Notes: generated by a model from the sequence alone, not told the origin. Shown: positions 19,062-28,481, counted from the first letter of the stretch. The stretch is 64,000 bases of DNA from an uncultured Bradyrhizobium sp. (GCF_947648125.1 NZ_CANSMR010000001.1:496001-560000), one strand, 5' to 3'. Program-made: numbers and translations.

Positions 19062-19697
19062 CTAGGTCCGGTGCCTGCTCCCGAGTGCGGCGGCGATCGT
19101 CTCCGGCTTCTTGATCCGCTCGACCAGCATGTCGATGCGGTCGCCGCCCCAGAACAGTTCGCCGTTGAACACCATGCTGGGCACGCCGAATACGCCGAGT
19201 GCTTCGGCCTCGTCGATGATGCGATCGTGTTCCGCGCGGGCAGGGCCGCGAACATAGGCCTCGAAGGCGTCGGCGGAACCGCCGATCGCGGTGATCACGC
19301 CGGCAATCTCTGACAATTCGTCGATCTCCAGCTCGTGGTTCCAGAATCTCCGGAACACCGTGTCATGATAGGAGCGGAATAGTCCGTGCCGTTGCGCGAA
19401 CAACATCCCGGCGCTTGAGTAGAAGGCGTCATAGATCCGGCGCGGGCCCTTCATGGTCAGTCCCTGCGCATTGGCGAACCGCCGTGCATCCATGTAGGAG
19501 TAGCGTACCTTGCGCCAGAAATGCGGCGTGCGCGCCTCGACCGTGCCCATGAACTCGGGAATGCGAAGCGTGTAGGGCAGCCATTCCAGCTCGACGCCAA
19601 AGGTCTCCTCGAGCTCGAACAATCGCTTGTTGGCGACGTAGGCGTAGGGAGACTTGTAGTCGGTGTATATTCTGACCTTCGGCTTTTCCATCATCAC
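19062..19697 (-). CDS. DsbA-family 2-hydroxychromene-2-carboxylate isomerase-like protein
   Basis: 211 residues with the kappa-class GST/HCCA isomerase fold: the N-terminal YTDYKSPYAYVANKRLF (Ser-Pro replaces the CxxC of oxidoreductases), a helical insert with FWRKVRYSYMDARR, and the C-terminal thioredoxin closure GVFGVPSMVFNGELFWGGDRIDML. HCCA isomerase acts with glutathione in naphthalene-type ring degradation; many homologues have unknown substrates. It converges on the GST-like gene with a 39-bp gap, so two glutathione-fold enzymes sit side by side. Confidence 0.87.
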   Translation of the reverse strand: MMMEKPKVRIYTDYKSPYAYVANKRLFELEETFGVELEWLPYTLRIPEFMGTVEARTPHFWRKVRYSYMDARRFANAQGLTMKGPRRIYDAFYSSAGMLFAQRHGLFRSYHDTVFRRFWNHELEIDELSEIAGVITAIGGSADAFEAYVRGPARAEHDRIIDEAEALGVFGVPSMVFNGELFWGGDRIDMLVERIKKPETIAAALGSRHRT

Positions 19698-20193
19698 TCC
19701 TCACCCTGTCGCGACAATTGTTCCCGATCCCGCGCGGTGGCGCAATGCGGGGCGACGAGGGAGAGATCGCGCGCAAGCGAATGGGCCCCGGTGCATTCAA
19801 GCATCGCGGGGCCCTGCTACTTCGTTTTAGCGAAGGATCTCTGGTGTAGACCAGTGGTGTTTCGGGACCTAAAAGCGCTTGGCCTTTGCGCTCTCGTCCT
19901 GCGGATATGTTCAGATTGTCGGCAGTGCACGCGGCTAGCAGCTGCTGTTCGCCTCAACGTGCACCGAGACCTTGCCGAGCAAGGTCGCTGGCTTTCGCCG
20001 GTGGCGTCATGCTCCTCTCCAAGGGTGGGCCGACGGACCTCTGTCCGCTTCTCTGCCTGGCGGCCGATTCCAAAATCGTCCGTCAATTCCTGCGACGCGG
20101 GGAGCAGGCGCTCCCGCACCCCAACAGGTGCAGTCGGCGAAATGCTGCGGCAGATATAGCCTGCTGTCAAGTTAACGAGCGGGGTATTTCAGG
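19698..20193. other. Intergenic region, no supportable gene
   Basis: Nearly 500 bp between the isomerase start and the monooxygenase stop. Frames on both strands are low in protein character (Arg- and Ser-rich, no ribosome site). The stretch may hold the isomerase promoter and decayed sequence. I see no repeat with other parts of this window. Confidence 0.5.
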
Positions 20194-22116
20194 TCAGCTT
20201 TCCTGTCGCGCCTTGGTCTTTCGATACTGCGAGAAGTCCGGATCGTGCGTCATTTTCCAATAGTCAACAAACCGCCACGGCATTGCCGAGAACACCCGCC
20301 CGCTCCTGTTGCGGTAGTAGGTCGTCATGCCCGGATGCGTCCAGATCAGCTGCTCATGCTCGGCATCGACGTTGCGGATGTATTCGTCATGCGCGTCGGG
20401 ATACACATCGATCGCGGCGATGTCGTTCTCGATCATCTCGACGAGGCAAGCGGAGATGTAGCGGCTCTGGCATTCCGACTGGAAGATCACGCTGCCGCCA
20501 TGCGCAGGCCCCGAGTTGGGGCCGAGCATCAGAAACAAATTGGGGAAGTCAGGCACGGTGAGGCCGAGATACGCGGTCGGATTGTCGTCGCGCCACGCCT
20601 GCTTGAGGTTCTTGCCGTCGCGCCCGATGATGTTGAGACGCGCCGCCATCTCGGAGACCTTGAAGCCGGTCGAGATCACGATGACGTCGTGCAGCCGCGA
20701 CGTGCCGTCCGTGGTGACAATTCCCTCTGCAGCGAAATGATCGATCTTGTCGGTGACCAGCTCGACATTCGGCCGGGTCAACGTCTTGAACCAGTTGTTG
20801 TCGAGCAGGATGCGCTTGCCGTAAGGCGGATAGGTCGGCATGCACTTCTCGATCAGGTCGGGGCGATCCTTCAGCTCGGAGAGGATGAAGTCGGCCAGCT
20901 CCTGGCGGTGCCGGTCGTTGCCCTTGTTGACGGCGCGGTCCGGATGCGGCCAGGCCGGATCCTTGCGCAGGAACGGCAGTAGCCCGTCGCCGTAACGCCA
21001 GAACATGTTGAAGCGATACCACTGCACATAGAATGGCAGATGCGCTAGCAGCCACTGCGCGCCTTCGGTGATCGGATCGGAATAGCCCTTCACCGGCCGC
21101 GCCCACTGCGCCGTGCGCTGGTAAACGGTGACCGAGGCGACGCGGTCGGCGATCGACGGCACCAGCTGCATCGCGGTCGCGCCGGTGCCGATCACAGCCA
21201 CATGCTTGCCGTCGAGCTTGATATCGTCGGACCACAGCGCCGAATGAACCTTCTGGCCGGTGAAATCGCCGTCGCCCTTGAAAGAGGCAGGCGAGGGATC
21301 GTTGAGCTGCCCGATCGCGCTGACCAGCGCGGTGGACTCGAACGTCTCTTCACCGCTCGCGGTCTTCAGAGTCGAGATCCAGCGGCGCTTGCCTTCGTCC
21401 CAGCGCGAGGCGACCAGCTCGGTCGAGAGGCGGACGTGCTTACGGATGTCGTATTCGCGCACGACCTTGAGCAGATAGTCCAGCAGTTCCTGGCGCTGTG
21501 CGAAATAGCGCGTCCACGGATTGCGGGCGCCGAACGAGAACGAATAGGAGTGGTTCGGCGTATCGACGCCGCAGCCGGGGTAGCGGTTGACGTACCAGGT
21601 GCCGCCGATCTCGTCCTGCTTCTCGACGATGGTGTAGGGAATGCCGAGCCGCCCGAGCGCAACGCCGAGCGCGATCGCGCAGACGCCGGCGCCGACGATC
21701 AGCACGTGCTGCTGCGCAAGCCTCGCCTCGGAGGGGCGCTCGCGCCAGCGCGCGTCGCGGGGAACGAACCCCATCTCTTCTCGCATCAGCGGGGCATATT
21801 CCGGCGCGACATTCTCGCCGAGCGTCGCGCGCATCATCCGCAGCATCAGTTCATCGCCGGGATCGGTGATGACGGGCTTCGGCGTGCCGTTCGCGAACAG
21901 GTTCAGGACGGCGGCGCGGATCTCGTCCTGGATCTCCTTCGGCACGCCGGCATCCGGATCGGGGATCAGGCGAACGTCGCGCTTCGGCTTGTACGGCGGC
22001 TCGAGCCACTTCTCGTCGCCGGTCATATGCACCAGCACCATCAGCAGCACGCGGATATCGCCCTCGGCGATGGCGGAGGACAGATCGAGGTGTTTGCGCG
22101 AAAGCTCGATATTCAT
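20194..22116 (-). CDS. Baeyer-Villiger-type flavin monooxygenase
   Basis: 640-residue FAD/NADPH enzyme. After an N-terminal extension of about 135 residues, the FAD motif GAGVCAIALG begins at 142, the Baeyer-Villiger signature FTGQKVHSALW spans 285-295 (F-x-G-x3-H-x3-W), and the NADPH motif GTGATA is at 310-315. These enzymes insert oxygen next to a ketone to give an ester or lactone. It is the last gene of a minus-strand operon (acyl-CoA synthetase, tetR, SDR, this gene), 9 bp after the SDR. The natural reading is: alcohol to ketone by the SDR, ketone to ester by this enzyme, acid to CoA ester by the synthetase. Confidence 0.92.
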   Translation of the reverse strand: MNIELSRKHLDLSSAIAEGDIRVLLMVLVHMTGDEKWLEPPYKPKRDVRLIPDPDAGVPKEIQDEIRAAVLNLFANGTPKPVITDPGDELMLRMMRATLGENVAPEYAPLMREEMGFVPRDARWRERPSEARLAQQHVLIVGAGVCAIALGVALGRLGIPYTIVEKQDEIGGTWYVNRYPGCGVDTPNHSYSFSFGARNPWTRYFAQRQELLDYLLKVVREYDIRKHVRLSTELVASRWDEGKRRWISTLKTASGEETFESTALVSAIGQLNDPSPASFKGDGDFTGQKVHSALWSDDIKLDGKHVAVIGTGATAMQLVPSIADRVASVTVYQRTAQWARPVKGYSDPITEGAQWLLAHLPFYVQWYRFNMFWRYGDGLLPFLRKDPAWPHPDRAVNKGNDRHRQELADFILSELKDRPDLIEKCMPTYPPYGKRILLDNNWFKTLTRPNVELVTDKIDHFAAEGIVTTDGTSRLHDVIVISTGFKVSEMAARLNIIGRDGKNLKQAWRDDNPTAYLGLTVPDFPNLFLMLGPNSGPAHGGSVIFQSECQSRYISACLVEMIENDIAAIDVYPDAHDEYIRNVDAEHEQLIWTHPGMTTYYRNRSGRVFSAMPWRFVDYWKMTHDPDFSQYRKTKARQES

Positions 22117-22125
22117 GCGTTGTCC

Positions 22126-22899
22126 TCAGCTCGCCGGTGCGTGGGGCAGACCGCCATAGGCGGCCCAAGTGGTGCCGACGATGTAGCCGGCATCGACCGG
22201 CAGGTTGATGCCGGTCACGCCGCTGCTCTGCGGCGAGAGCAGCCAAGCGATCGCCTGCGCCACTTCCATCGGCTCGACCAGCCGGTTCATCGCAGTCGGG
22301 CGGGCCAGCAGGTCCTTGTTCAGCGCGCCCGACGCGATGCCGGCTTCGAGTGCCGCCGTGCGGGTGAAGCCGGGCGACACCGCGTTGACGCGCACGCCGG
22401 AACGGCCCCATTCGGCGGCCAGCGTCTGCGTGATCTGGATGACGCCGGCCTTCGCCGCGGTATAGGCGTGGATCGGACCCGACGTCATGCCGGCCACCGA
22501 GGCGACATTGACGATCGCGCCATGCCGCCGCTTCGCCATTCCGATGCCGACGCTACGCGCGACCAGGAAGGTGCCGCGCAGGTCGATATTGACCTCGCGG
22601 TCCCATTGCTCCATCCGGACCCGCTCGATCGTGTGCATCTTGCCGAACACGCCGGCCGCGTTGACGAGGCCGGTGATCGGGCCGTGCGCCTTCTCGATAT
22701 CGGCGATGCCGGTGACGACGGCGCTTTCGCTCGCGACGTCGAACGGCGCCGGCCAGAGGATGGCGGTCGTTCCGACCAGCGGCTCGGGCGCTATGTCGAC
22801 GATGACGACGCGATGGCCTTGATCCGCAAGCAGCGTTGCGGTCGCAGCGCCAATGCCGCGGCTGCCGCCGGTGACGAGGATGGTGCCGTCGGCGCTCAT
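22126..22899 (-). CDS. Short-chain dehydrogenase/reductase
   Basis: 257 residues with the full classical SDR set: cofactor motif TGGSRGIG at 10-17, the NAAG stretch near 80-83, Ser134, and Tyr146-x3-Lys150. Asp35 after the second strand suggests preference for NAD(H) over NADP(H). It starts within the last 4 bp of tetR and is followed closely by the Baeyer-Villiger enzyme, implying that it supplies the ketone substrate. The exact alcohol is unknown. Confidence 0.93.
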   Translation of the reverse strand: MSADGTILVTGGSRGIGAATATLLADQGHRVVIVDIAPEPLVGTTAILWPAPFDVASESAVVTGIADIEKAHGPITGLVNAAGVFGKMHTIERVRMEQWDREVNIDLRGTFLVARSVGIGMAKRRHGAIVNVASVAGMTSGPIHAYTAAKAGVIQITQTLAAEWGRSGVRVNAVSPGFTRTAALEAGIASGALNKDLLARPTAMNRLVEPMEVAQAIAWLLSPQSSGVTGINLPVDAGYIVGTTWAAYGGLPHAPAS

Positions 22900-23540
22900 G
22901 ACTTTCTTCCCTTGTCGGTCGTGGTGAACAGGCCGCGCGTGACCAGCTTCTGGTAGGCCGTGATGACGTAATCGGGCACCGCGGTGACGCCTTGCTCGGA
23001 ATAGGAATAGCGGCGGCTGAGATAGCCGCGCGCACCCATCAAGACCTGGACGATGGCCTCGAATTCTTCATCGCTGAAGGTGTTGGTGGCGCCTGCGGCC
23101 CGCGCGCGCTGCAGGATCCGGACATAGGCGCTCGAGATGTTGTCGAAATGCTTCTGGTAGCCGATGGGCGCGAAGAACTCGGCCTCGTTGAGGATGCGCA
23201 GGAATTCCGGCACCTCGCGGATGAAGTCGAAGAAGGCGCTGAAGCGCTCGACCTCCTGCCGGGCCTCGTTTGCGGTGCCGGTGCGCGCATGGATGAAGCG
23301 GACCATGTCGAGGCCGATCTTCGGCAGCAGCTGGTCGAGCAACTCCTGACGGTTCTCGAAATGGTTGTAGAACGTGCCCTGCGCGACGCCGGCAGCTTCC
23401 GTGATCCGTGCAACCGAGGCTTCGGCATAGCCGTATTTGCCGACGACCTTGGTCGCGGCGTCGAAGATCTTCTGCTTGGTCCAGGCGTTTCGCTCGACCC
23501 GGTTGAGTTTTGTCACTTTGGCGGATGTCGCTTGCGTCAT
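22896..23540 (-). CDS. TetR-family transcriptional regulator
   Basis: 214 residues. The N-terminal helix-turn-helix is clear (KIFDAATKVVGKYGYAEASVARITEAAGVAQGTFYNHFENRQELL). The C-terminal ligand pocket resembles regulators of fatty acid or CoA-ester metabolism. It overlaps both neighbours by 4 bp, so its level follows that of the operon. The 27-bp palindrome at 25074-25100 upstream of the operon is its most likely operator. It would then control both this operon and the divergent ABC operon. Confidence 0.93.
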   Translation of the reverse strand: MTQATSAKVTKLNRVERNAWTKQKIFDAATKVVGKYGYAEASVARITEAAGVAQGTFYNHFENRQELLDQLLPKIGLDMVRFIHARTGTANEARQEVERFSAFFDFIREVPEFLRILNEAEFFAPIGYQKHFDNISSAYVRILQRARAAGATNTFSDEEFEAIVQVLMGARGYLSRRYSYSEQGVTAVPDYVITAYQKLVTRGLFTTTDKGRKS

Positions 23541-25033
23541 GCGGTGGCCTCGAGTTCGGCGCGGAGCATGCGTTTGAGCACCTTGCCGGATGGATTGCGC
23601 GGCAGGCTGTCGCGGATGATCAACTGCCGCGGCACCTTGAAGCCTGCGAGCCGCGCACGGCAGAATTCGGTTAGGTTGGGCAGGTCGAGCTTGGCGTCGC
23701 CCGCCAACACCACGATGGCGACCGGCTTTTCGCCCCAGCGTTCATCCCGCAGGCCGATCACCGCGACTTCGCGCACCCCGGGGATTTCATAGATGACACG
23801 CTCGACCTCGGAGGAGGCGATGTTCTCGCCACCGGAGATGATCATGTCCTTCTTGCGGTCGGTCAGATAGAGGAAGCCGTCGTCGTCGAGATAGCCGATG
23901 TCGCCGGTGCGGAACCAGTCGCCGAAGAAGGCGGATGCGGTCTTCTCCGGATCCTTCCAGTAGCCCTGCGTGACCTTCGGGCCGCGCAGGCAGATCTCGC
24001 CATTCTGTCCGGCGGGCAGGCGCTTGCCGGCGTCGTCGCGGATCTCGATCTCGACATGGGCGATGGCGCGGCCGGTCGAGCCGATCTTCTCGATCTCGCG
24101 GCCCGCGTCCATGAAGGTATCGCCGCCGCAGCTTTCGGTAAGGCCGTAAGCATCGATGTAGCGCGCGTTCGTGAAATAGTGGGAGAAGGCGCGGATGCGG
24201 ACCTCCGGCGTCTTCTCGCCGCCGCCGATCGCCCATCGCAGGCTGGAGACGTCGTAGCGCTCGCGGTTCGGGCAGGTGAGGAGGGCCGTAGTCATGACCG
24301 GCGCGAGCCACGCCGCATTCAGCTTCTCGCGCTCGATCGCGGCCAGCGCCGGTTCGGGCTCGAAGGTGCGGTGAATGCACAGCATGCCGCCGTGCCAGAG
24401 CACCGCGATGCCGGGCAGGTCGAGCGCGCCGACATGATAGAGCGGGCCAACGACGAGCAGCCGCGTGTCGGCATTGAGCCCGAGCACCAGCGTCTGGTCG
24501 GCGGACTTCCAGTAGATGTTCTCGTAGGTGAGTATCACGCCCTTAGGGCGATCCGTCGTGCCCGAGGTGTACATCAGGCGCATCAGATCACGCGGCTGGC
24601 GCACATGGATCGGCGCCGGCGCAATGTCGGGCGCAAGGTTGGTGACGCTGGACTGCGCGACTTCACCCAGCAACACCACCGGCGCGCCGCCGGTTGCGAT
24701 CGCGGCAAGCTCTTCGTCGGCCACCAGCAGGCGCGCACCGGAATTGCCGACGATGTAGCCGACCTCATCGGCCGACAGCCGATAATTGATCGGCAGGAAC
24801 ACCGCGCCGATATGGCTGGTCGCGAACACCAGTTCGAGAAAAGCAGTGCTGTTCTTCATCAGGACGGCGACGACGTCGCCGGGCGCGATCCCCTGCAGCG
24901 CGAGCCAGCTGCCGACCTGCCGGATCCGCAGATCAAAATCGGCGTAGGAGACGTCCTCGCCGCGATATTTCAGCGCACAACGGTCCGGAGACCGCCTGGC
25001 GTGAAATGCGATGAAGCTGGAAAGATTGATCAT
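23537..25033 (-). CDS. AMP-dependent acyl-CoA synthetase/ligase
   Basis: 498-residue adenylate-forming ligase that activates a carboxylic acid as its CoA thioester. The AMP-binding loop is MYTSGTTDRPKGV, the core has AYGLTESCGGD, and the C-terminal hinge is YLTDRKKDMIISGGENI followed by the catalytic-lysine end PRNPSGKVLKRML. It is the first gene of the minus-strand operon and overlaps tetR by 4 bp. The acid could be fatty, alicyclic or aromatic. Confidence 0.93.
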   Translation of the reverse strand: MINLSSFIAFHARRSPDRCALKYRGEDVSYADFDLRIRQVGSWLALQGIAPGDVVAVLMKNSTAFLELVFATSHIGAVFLPINYRLSADEVGYIVGNSGARLLVADEELAAIATGGAPVVLLGEVAQSSVTNLAPDIAPAPIHVRQPRDLMRLMYTSGTTDRPKGVILTYENIYWKSADQTLVLGLNADTRLLVVGPLYHVGALDLPGIAVLWHGGMLCIHRTFEPEPALAAIEREKLNAAWLAPVMTTALLTCPNRERYDVSSLRWAIGGGEKTPEVRIRAFSHYFTNARYIDAYGLTESCGGDTFMDAGREIEKIGSTGRAIAHVEIEIRDDAGKRLPAGQNGEICLRGPKVTQGYWKDPEKTASAFFGDWFRTGDIGYLDDDGFLYLTDRKKDMIISGGENIASSEVERVIYEIPGVREVAVIGLRDERWGEKPVAIVVLAGDAKLDLPNLTEFCRARLAGFKVPRQLIIRDSLPRNPSGKVLKRMLRAELEATA

Positions 25034-25073
25034 TTGCCGTCCGTCGGGCCAGTTCCGGCGCCGTTTTCTCCCT

Positions 25074-25100
25074 AGATGAATTATGAGTCGTAATTCATCT
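25074..25100. promoter_or_regulatory. 27-bp palindrome in divergent promoter region, likely TetR operator
   Basis: AGATGAATTA and TAATTCATCT are perfect 10-bp inverted arms around the 7-bp centre TGAGTCG, which is itself palindromic except for its two outer bases. The site is AT-rich in a GC-rich background. It lies 41 bp from the synthetase start on one side and 104 bp from the ABC binding-protein start on the other. A TTGACG element at 25106-25111 follows it on the plus strand. This arrangement suits one dimeric repressor acting on both operons. Confidence 0.75.
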
Positions 25101-25203
25101 TTGGCTTGACGTCACCCCCCTTGCTCTGAAAACATCGTGGCCATGGAGACGAAACGATCTCCGACAGGGATTTTGGGAACGCGAACCCGACAGGGAGGGG
25201 AAT

Positions 25204-26463
25204 ATGAAAACGACCCGGAAACCGGGCATCAGCCGGCGCTCGACGCTTGCGCTGATGGGCGCTGGTGCGGTGACCTTTGCCGCGCCATGGGTGGCGCGCG
25301 CACAGGCCAAGACCATCAAGATCGGTATGCCGACCATTCTGTCGGGCCGCGTCGCGCAACTCGGCACGTCCTCGCGCAATGCGGTGCTGCTGGAAGTCGA
25401 GAAGGTCAATACCGCAGGCGGCCTTGCCGGGCGGCAGATCGAGATGGTGATCCGCGATTCCAAGGGGCAGCCGCAGGAAGCCGCGCGTATCGCGCGCGAG
25501 CTCGTCAACACTGATGGCTGCGAGATGCTGCTCGACGGCGAGGCATCGTCGGGATCGTTCGCGGTTCACGAGGTAGCGCGCGATCTTGGCGTGCTCTGCA
25601 TCCATACCTGTTCGGAAGCGTCGTCGCTGACCGCCGATCCCAAGCAGCACATCCCGAACGCGTTCCGCTGCGTGCGGCAGGGCATTCATGACTCGATCGT
25701 CGGCGCCGGCTACGCGGCAGGAATCGCCAAGGCCAAGGGCCTGAAGAAATGGGCAACCTGTTCGCCCGACTACGCCTATGGCCGCGACACCACCGGCGAG
25801 TTCGTGCTGTACCTGAAGAAGTTCGCGCCCGATGTTGAGATCATCAGCGAGTCCTGGCCAAAGCTGTTCCAGCCCGATTACACCGAGGTGGTGACCAAGA
25901 TCCTGCAAGCCAAGCCGCAGGCGCTCTATTCCTGCCTGTGGGGCGGCGATCTCACCTCGTATATCGACCAGGCCAACATCTACGCGATGTTCACCCAGAT
26001 GGAGGTGTTCGCGGTCAACATGGCCGACTACACCGCGCTCACGGTGGTGAAGAACCTGCCCAAGGGCATCCATTCCGGCGATCGTTACATCAAGACATTC
26101 CCGCCGACGCAGGAGAATGCAGCCTGGGGCGATGCCTACAAGGCGAAGTACAACGAGTACCCGACCAACTGGTCCTGGCAGAACGCAACGGCCGTCATGT
26201 TCCTCAGCGAGGCCGTCAAGAAGGCGAACTCGACCGACGGCAAGAAGGTCGCGGAAGCACTCACCGGGCTTACCATCAAATGCCCGTTCGGTGCCGACGG
26301 CACCGTCACGATGCGCGCCGACGACCACACGCTGGTCGGCTACGCGATCGGCTGGGGCACCACGATCCCGCAGGAGCCTTACGTGCCTGACGTGAAGGCC
26401 GGCGACTGGAAGACCATCTTCGAACTCGAAGCCGAGTGGAAGAAGAGCAAGGGCTACACCTGA
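25204..26463 (+). CDS. ABC transporter substrate-binding protein (LivK/amide-urea type)
   Basis: 419-residue type I periplasmic binding protein. The N-terminus has a twin-arginine signal (SRRSTLALMGAGAVTFAAP, cleavage near ARA), followed by IKIGMPTILSGRVAQLG, the usual start of branched-chain amino-acid/amide binding proteins. GGGAGGGGAAT just upstream is the ribosome site. It is the first gene of a nine-gene plus-strand operon and supplies substrate specificity for the importer. Given the CoA enzymes downstream, the ligand is more likely a carboxylic acid than an amino acid; that is inference. Confidence 0.92.
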   Translation: MKTTRKPGISRRSTLALMGAGAVTFAAPWVARAQAKTIKIGMPTILSGRVAQLGTSSRNAVLLEVEKVNTAGGLAGRQIEMVIRDSKGQPQEAARIARELVNTDGCEMLLDGEASSGSFAVHEVARDLGVLCIHTCSEASSLTADPKQHIPNAFRCVRQGIHDSIVGAGYAAGIAKAKGLKKWATCSPDYAYGRDTTGEFVLYLKKFAPDVEIISESWPKLFQPDYTEVVTKILQAKPQALYSCLWGGDLTSYIDQANIYAMFTQMEVFAVNMADYTALTVVKNLPKGIHSGDRYIKTFPPTQENAAWGDAYKAKYNEYPTNWSWQNATAVMFLSEAVKKANSTDGKKVAEALTGLTIKCPFGADGTVTMRADDHTLVGYAIGWGTTIPQEPYVPDVKAGDWKTIFELEAEWKKSKGYT

Positions 26464-26551
26464 TCCGCATGTGGGGCGGAGGTAGCGACCCGCTGCCTCC
26501 GCCTTCCGTCTGATGTTTGTCGCGCGCCGGCGTTGCGGCCCGCCGTAATGG

Positions 26552-27463
26552 ATGATTTTCGTGGACCTCGACGCGCTCGCCAGTTGCCTCACCAGTCCTG
26601 CATGCCTGGTGACGCAGACCACCAGCGGCCTGATCATCGGCATGCTGCTGTTTCTCGTCGCCGTCGGGCTGACGCTGATCTTCGGCGTGCTCAAGGTGGT
26701 CAATTTCAGCCACGGCGCCTTCTATATGTTCGGCGCCTATTTCGCGATGACGGCCTACCAGCTCACCGGCAGCTTCGCGCTGGCGATCCTGAGCGGCGCT
26801 GTCGGTACCGCGATCCTCGGCCTGATCTTCGAGCGTGTGTTCATGAGCCGGGTCTACGGCCGCGACGTGCTGATGCAGCTTCTGGTGTGCTACGCCTTCG
26901 TGCTGATCTTCGACGACGTCGTCCGCATGATCTGGGGACCTGAATTCAAGTCGATGGGCATGCCGGCCGCATTCCAGGTGCCGCCGCTGTTCATCGCCGG
27001 CGGTGTGGTGCCGCCATACTATCTGCTGCTGATCGGGGTGGCGCTGGCCGCTGCTGTTGTTCTCGGCCTGGGGCTGGAGCGCTCCAGGATCGGCAAGGTG
27101 ATCCGTGCAGCCGCGCACAATCCCGGGATGGTGTCGGCGCTCGGCATCAACACCGGGCTGATCTATGGCGGCGTGTTCGCGCTCGGTGGCATGCTGGCGG
27201 GACTGGCGGGCGCGCTGGCCGCGCCGGTGCGTTCGCTGACGCCGGGCATGGGTTTCTCTGTCCTGATCGAGTCCTTCATCGTCACCGTGATCGGCGGCAT
27301 GGGTTCCATCCTGGGGGCGCTGATCGGCGCACTCCTGATCGGCCTGATCCGCTCGTTCGGATCGCTCGGTTTCCCGCTGTTCACCGAGGGGCTTATGTAT
27401 CTCTTCATGGTGATCGTGCTGGTGTCGCGTCCGACCGGCCTGTTCGGCAAGGAGGTCGCATGA
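26552..27463 (+). CDS. livH: Branched-chain-type ABC transporter permease LivH
   Basis: 303-residue inner-membrane permease with about eight hydrophobic helices. Family landmarks are VGLTLIFGVLKVVNFSHGAFYMFGAY, the cytoplasmic loop GKVIRAAAHNPGMVSALGIN and the end region GMGSILGALIGALLIG. It forms the heterodimeric channel with LivM and overlaps livM by 4 bp. The gene begins 88 bp after the binding-protein stop. Confidence 0.94.
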   Translation: MIFVDLDALASCLTSPACLVTQTTSGLIIGMLLFLVAVGLTLIFGVLKVVNFSHGAFYMFGAYFAMTAYQLTGSFALAILSGAVGTAILGLIFERVFMSRVYGRDVLMQLLVCYAFVLIFDDVVRMIWGPEFKSMGMPAAFQVPPLFIAGGVVPPYYLLLIGVALAAAVVLGLGLERSRIGKVIRAAAHNPGMVSALGINTGLIYGGVFALGGMLAGLAGALAAPVRSLTPGMGFSVLIESFIVTVIGGMGSILGALIGALLIGLIRSFGSLGFPLFTEGLMYLFMVIVLVSRPTGLFGKEVA

Positions 27464-28479
27464 CCGAGTTGCAGGCCGGGCAGGGCGCACAGCCCCTCAA
27501 AGTGCCCCGGATCGACGCCAGGCCGCAGCGCTATCGCGATCTTTTGATCGCGCTCGCGGCATTTGCCGTGCTCGCGGTGCTGCCGATGGTGTTCGGCAGC
27601 AAGCAGCTGCTCGACTTTGTGATCCGCTGCGCGGCCTACGGTCTATTCGCGACGTCGCTCAACCTTCTGGTCGGTTACACCGGCCTGATCTCGTTCGGGC
27701 ACGGCATGTTCTTCGGCCTCGGCGCTTATGGCTTCGGCCTCATGATGCAGAAGACCGGCGTGCCGATCCCGGTGGCTTTTGTCGCCACGCTGGCGATGAC
27801 CTTCGTCGTCGCCGTCGTCATCGGCGCGATCTGCGTGCGATTGAAGGAGATCTATTTCGCCTTCGTCACGCTGGCGTTCCAGATGCTGATTCATTCGACC
27901 ATCCTGTCGTGGCAATCGCTGACCGGCGGCGACCAGGGCCTGCGCGGCGGCATTCCGCGGCCGCCGTTTCTCGGCATCGACATGTCGAACCATTTGCATC
28001 TCTACATCACGAGCTGCGCGCTGCTGGTGATCGGGCTGTTCTTGATGCGCCAGATCGCGCAGTCGCCATTCGGCTATACACTGCGCATGATCCGTGACAA
28101 CGCCACACGGGCGAGCTTTATCGGCATCGATGTCTGGCGCGCGAAGCTTGTGATCTTCGTGCTGGCGGCGCTGTTCGCGGCGACCGGCGGCATCATCATG
28201 GCGCTGTTCGTCTCCGGCGCCTATCCCGAATTCGCCTACTGGACGATCTCGGGCGAGGGCATCTTCATCAACATGCTCGGCGGCGTGACGACCTTCCTCG
28301 GGCCGATGGTCGGAACGGTGCTGCTGCTGATCCTCAACGACACCGTCACCCGCCTGACCGAGTATCACGGCATCGTGCTCGGCATCGTGATCCTGTTCTT
28401 TGCCATCGGCCTGCGGAAGGGCCTGATGGACTTCGTCGTCGAATGGTTCGCGCAGCGTCGCGACGAGGGGCGTGGTTAG
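27460..28479 (+). CDS. livM: Branched-chain-type ABC transporter permease LivM
   Basis: 339 residues, about nine hydrophobic helices, with the LivM landmarks LNLLVGYTGLISFGHGMFFGLGAY, the coupling loop YTLRMIRDNATRASFIGID and GGVTTFLGPMVGT. It pairs with LivH in the inner membrane. The start overlaps the livH stop, indicating translational coupling, and livG begins 2 bp after its stop. Confidence 0.94.
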   Translation: MTELQAGQGAQPLKVPRIDARPQRYRDLLIALAAFAVLAVLPMVFGSKQLLDFVIRCAAYGLFATSLNLLVGYTGLISFGHGMFFGLGAYGFGLMMQKTGVPIPVAFVATLAMTFVVAVVIGAICVRLKEIYFAFVTLAFQMLIHSTILSWQSLTGGDQGLRGGIPRPPFLGIDMSNHLHLYITSCALLVIGLFLMRQIAQSPFGYTLRMIRDNATRASFIGIDVWRAKLVIFVLAALFAATGGIIMALFVSGAYPEFAYWTISGEGIFINMLGGVTTFLGPMVGTVLLLILNDTVTRLTEYHGIVLGIVILFFAIGLRKGLMDFVVEWFAQRRDEGRG

Positions 28480-28481
28480 CC

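Noticed and set aside
21202-22956. 584-codon plus-strand open frame
   Set aside because: Antisense to the monooxygenase and SDR genes, both of which have full catalytic motifs; composition is Arg/His/Asp-rich and not protein-like.
25081-26703. 540-codon minus-strand open frame
   Set aside because: It lies opposite the ABC binding-protein gene, is rich in Arg, His and Gly and has no family motif; it is a shadow of GC-rich codon bias.
26306-27490. 394-codon minus-strand open frame
   Set aside because: Antisense to livH and the end of the binding-protein gene; Gln/His/Asp-rich shadow.
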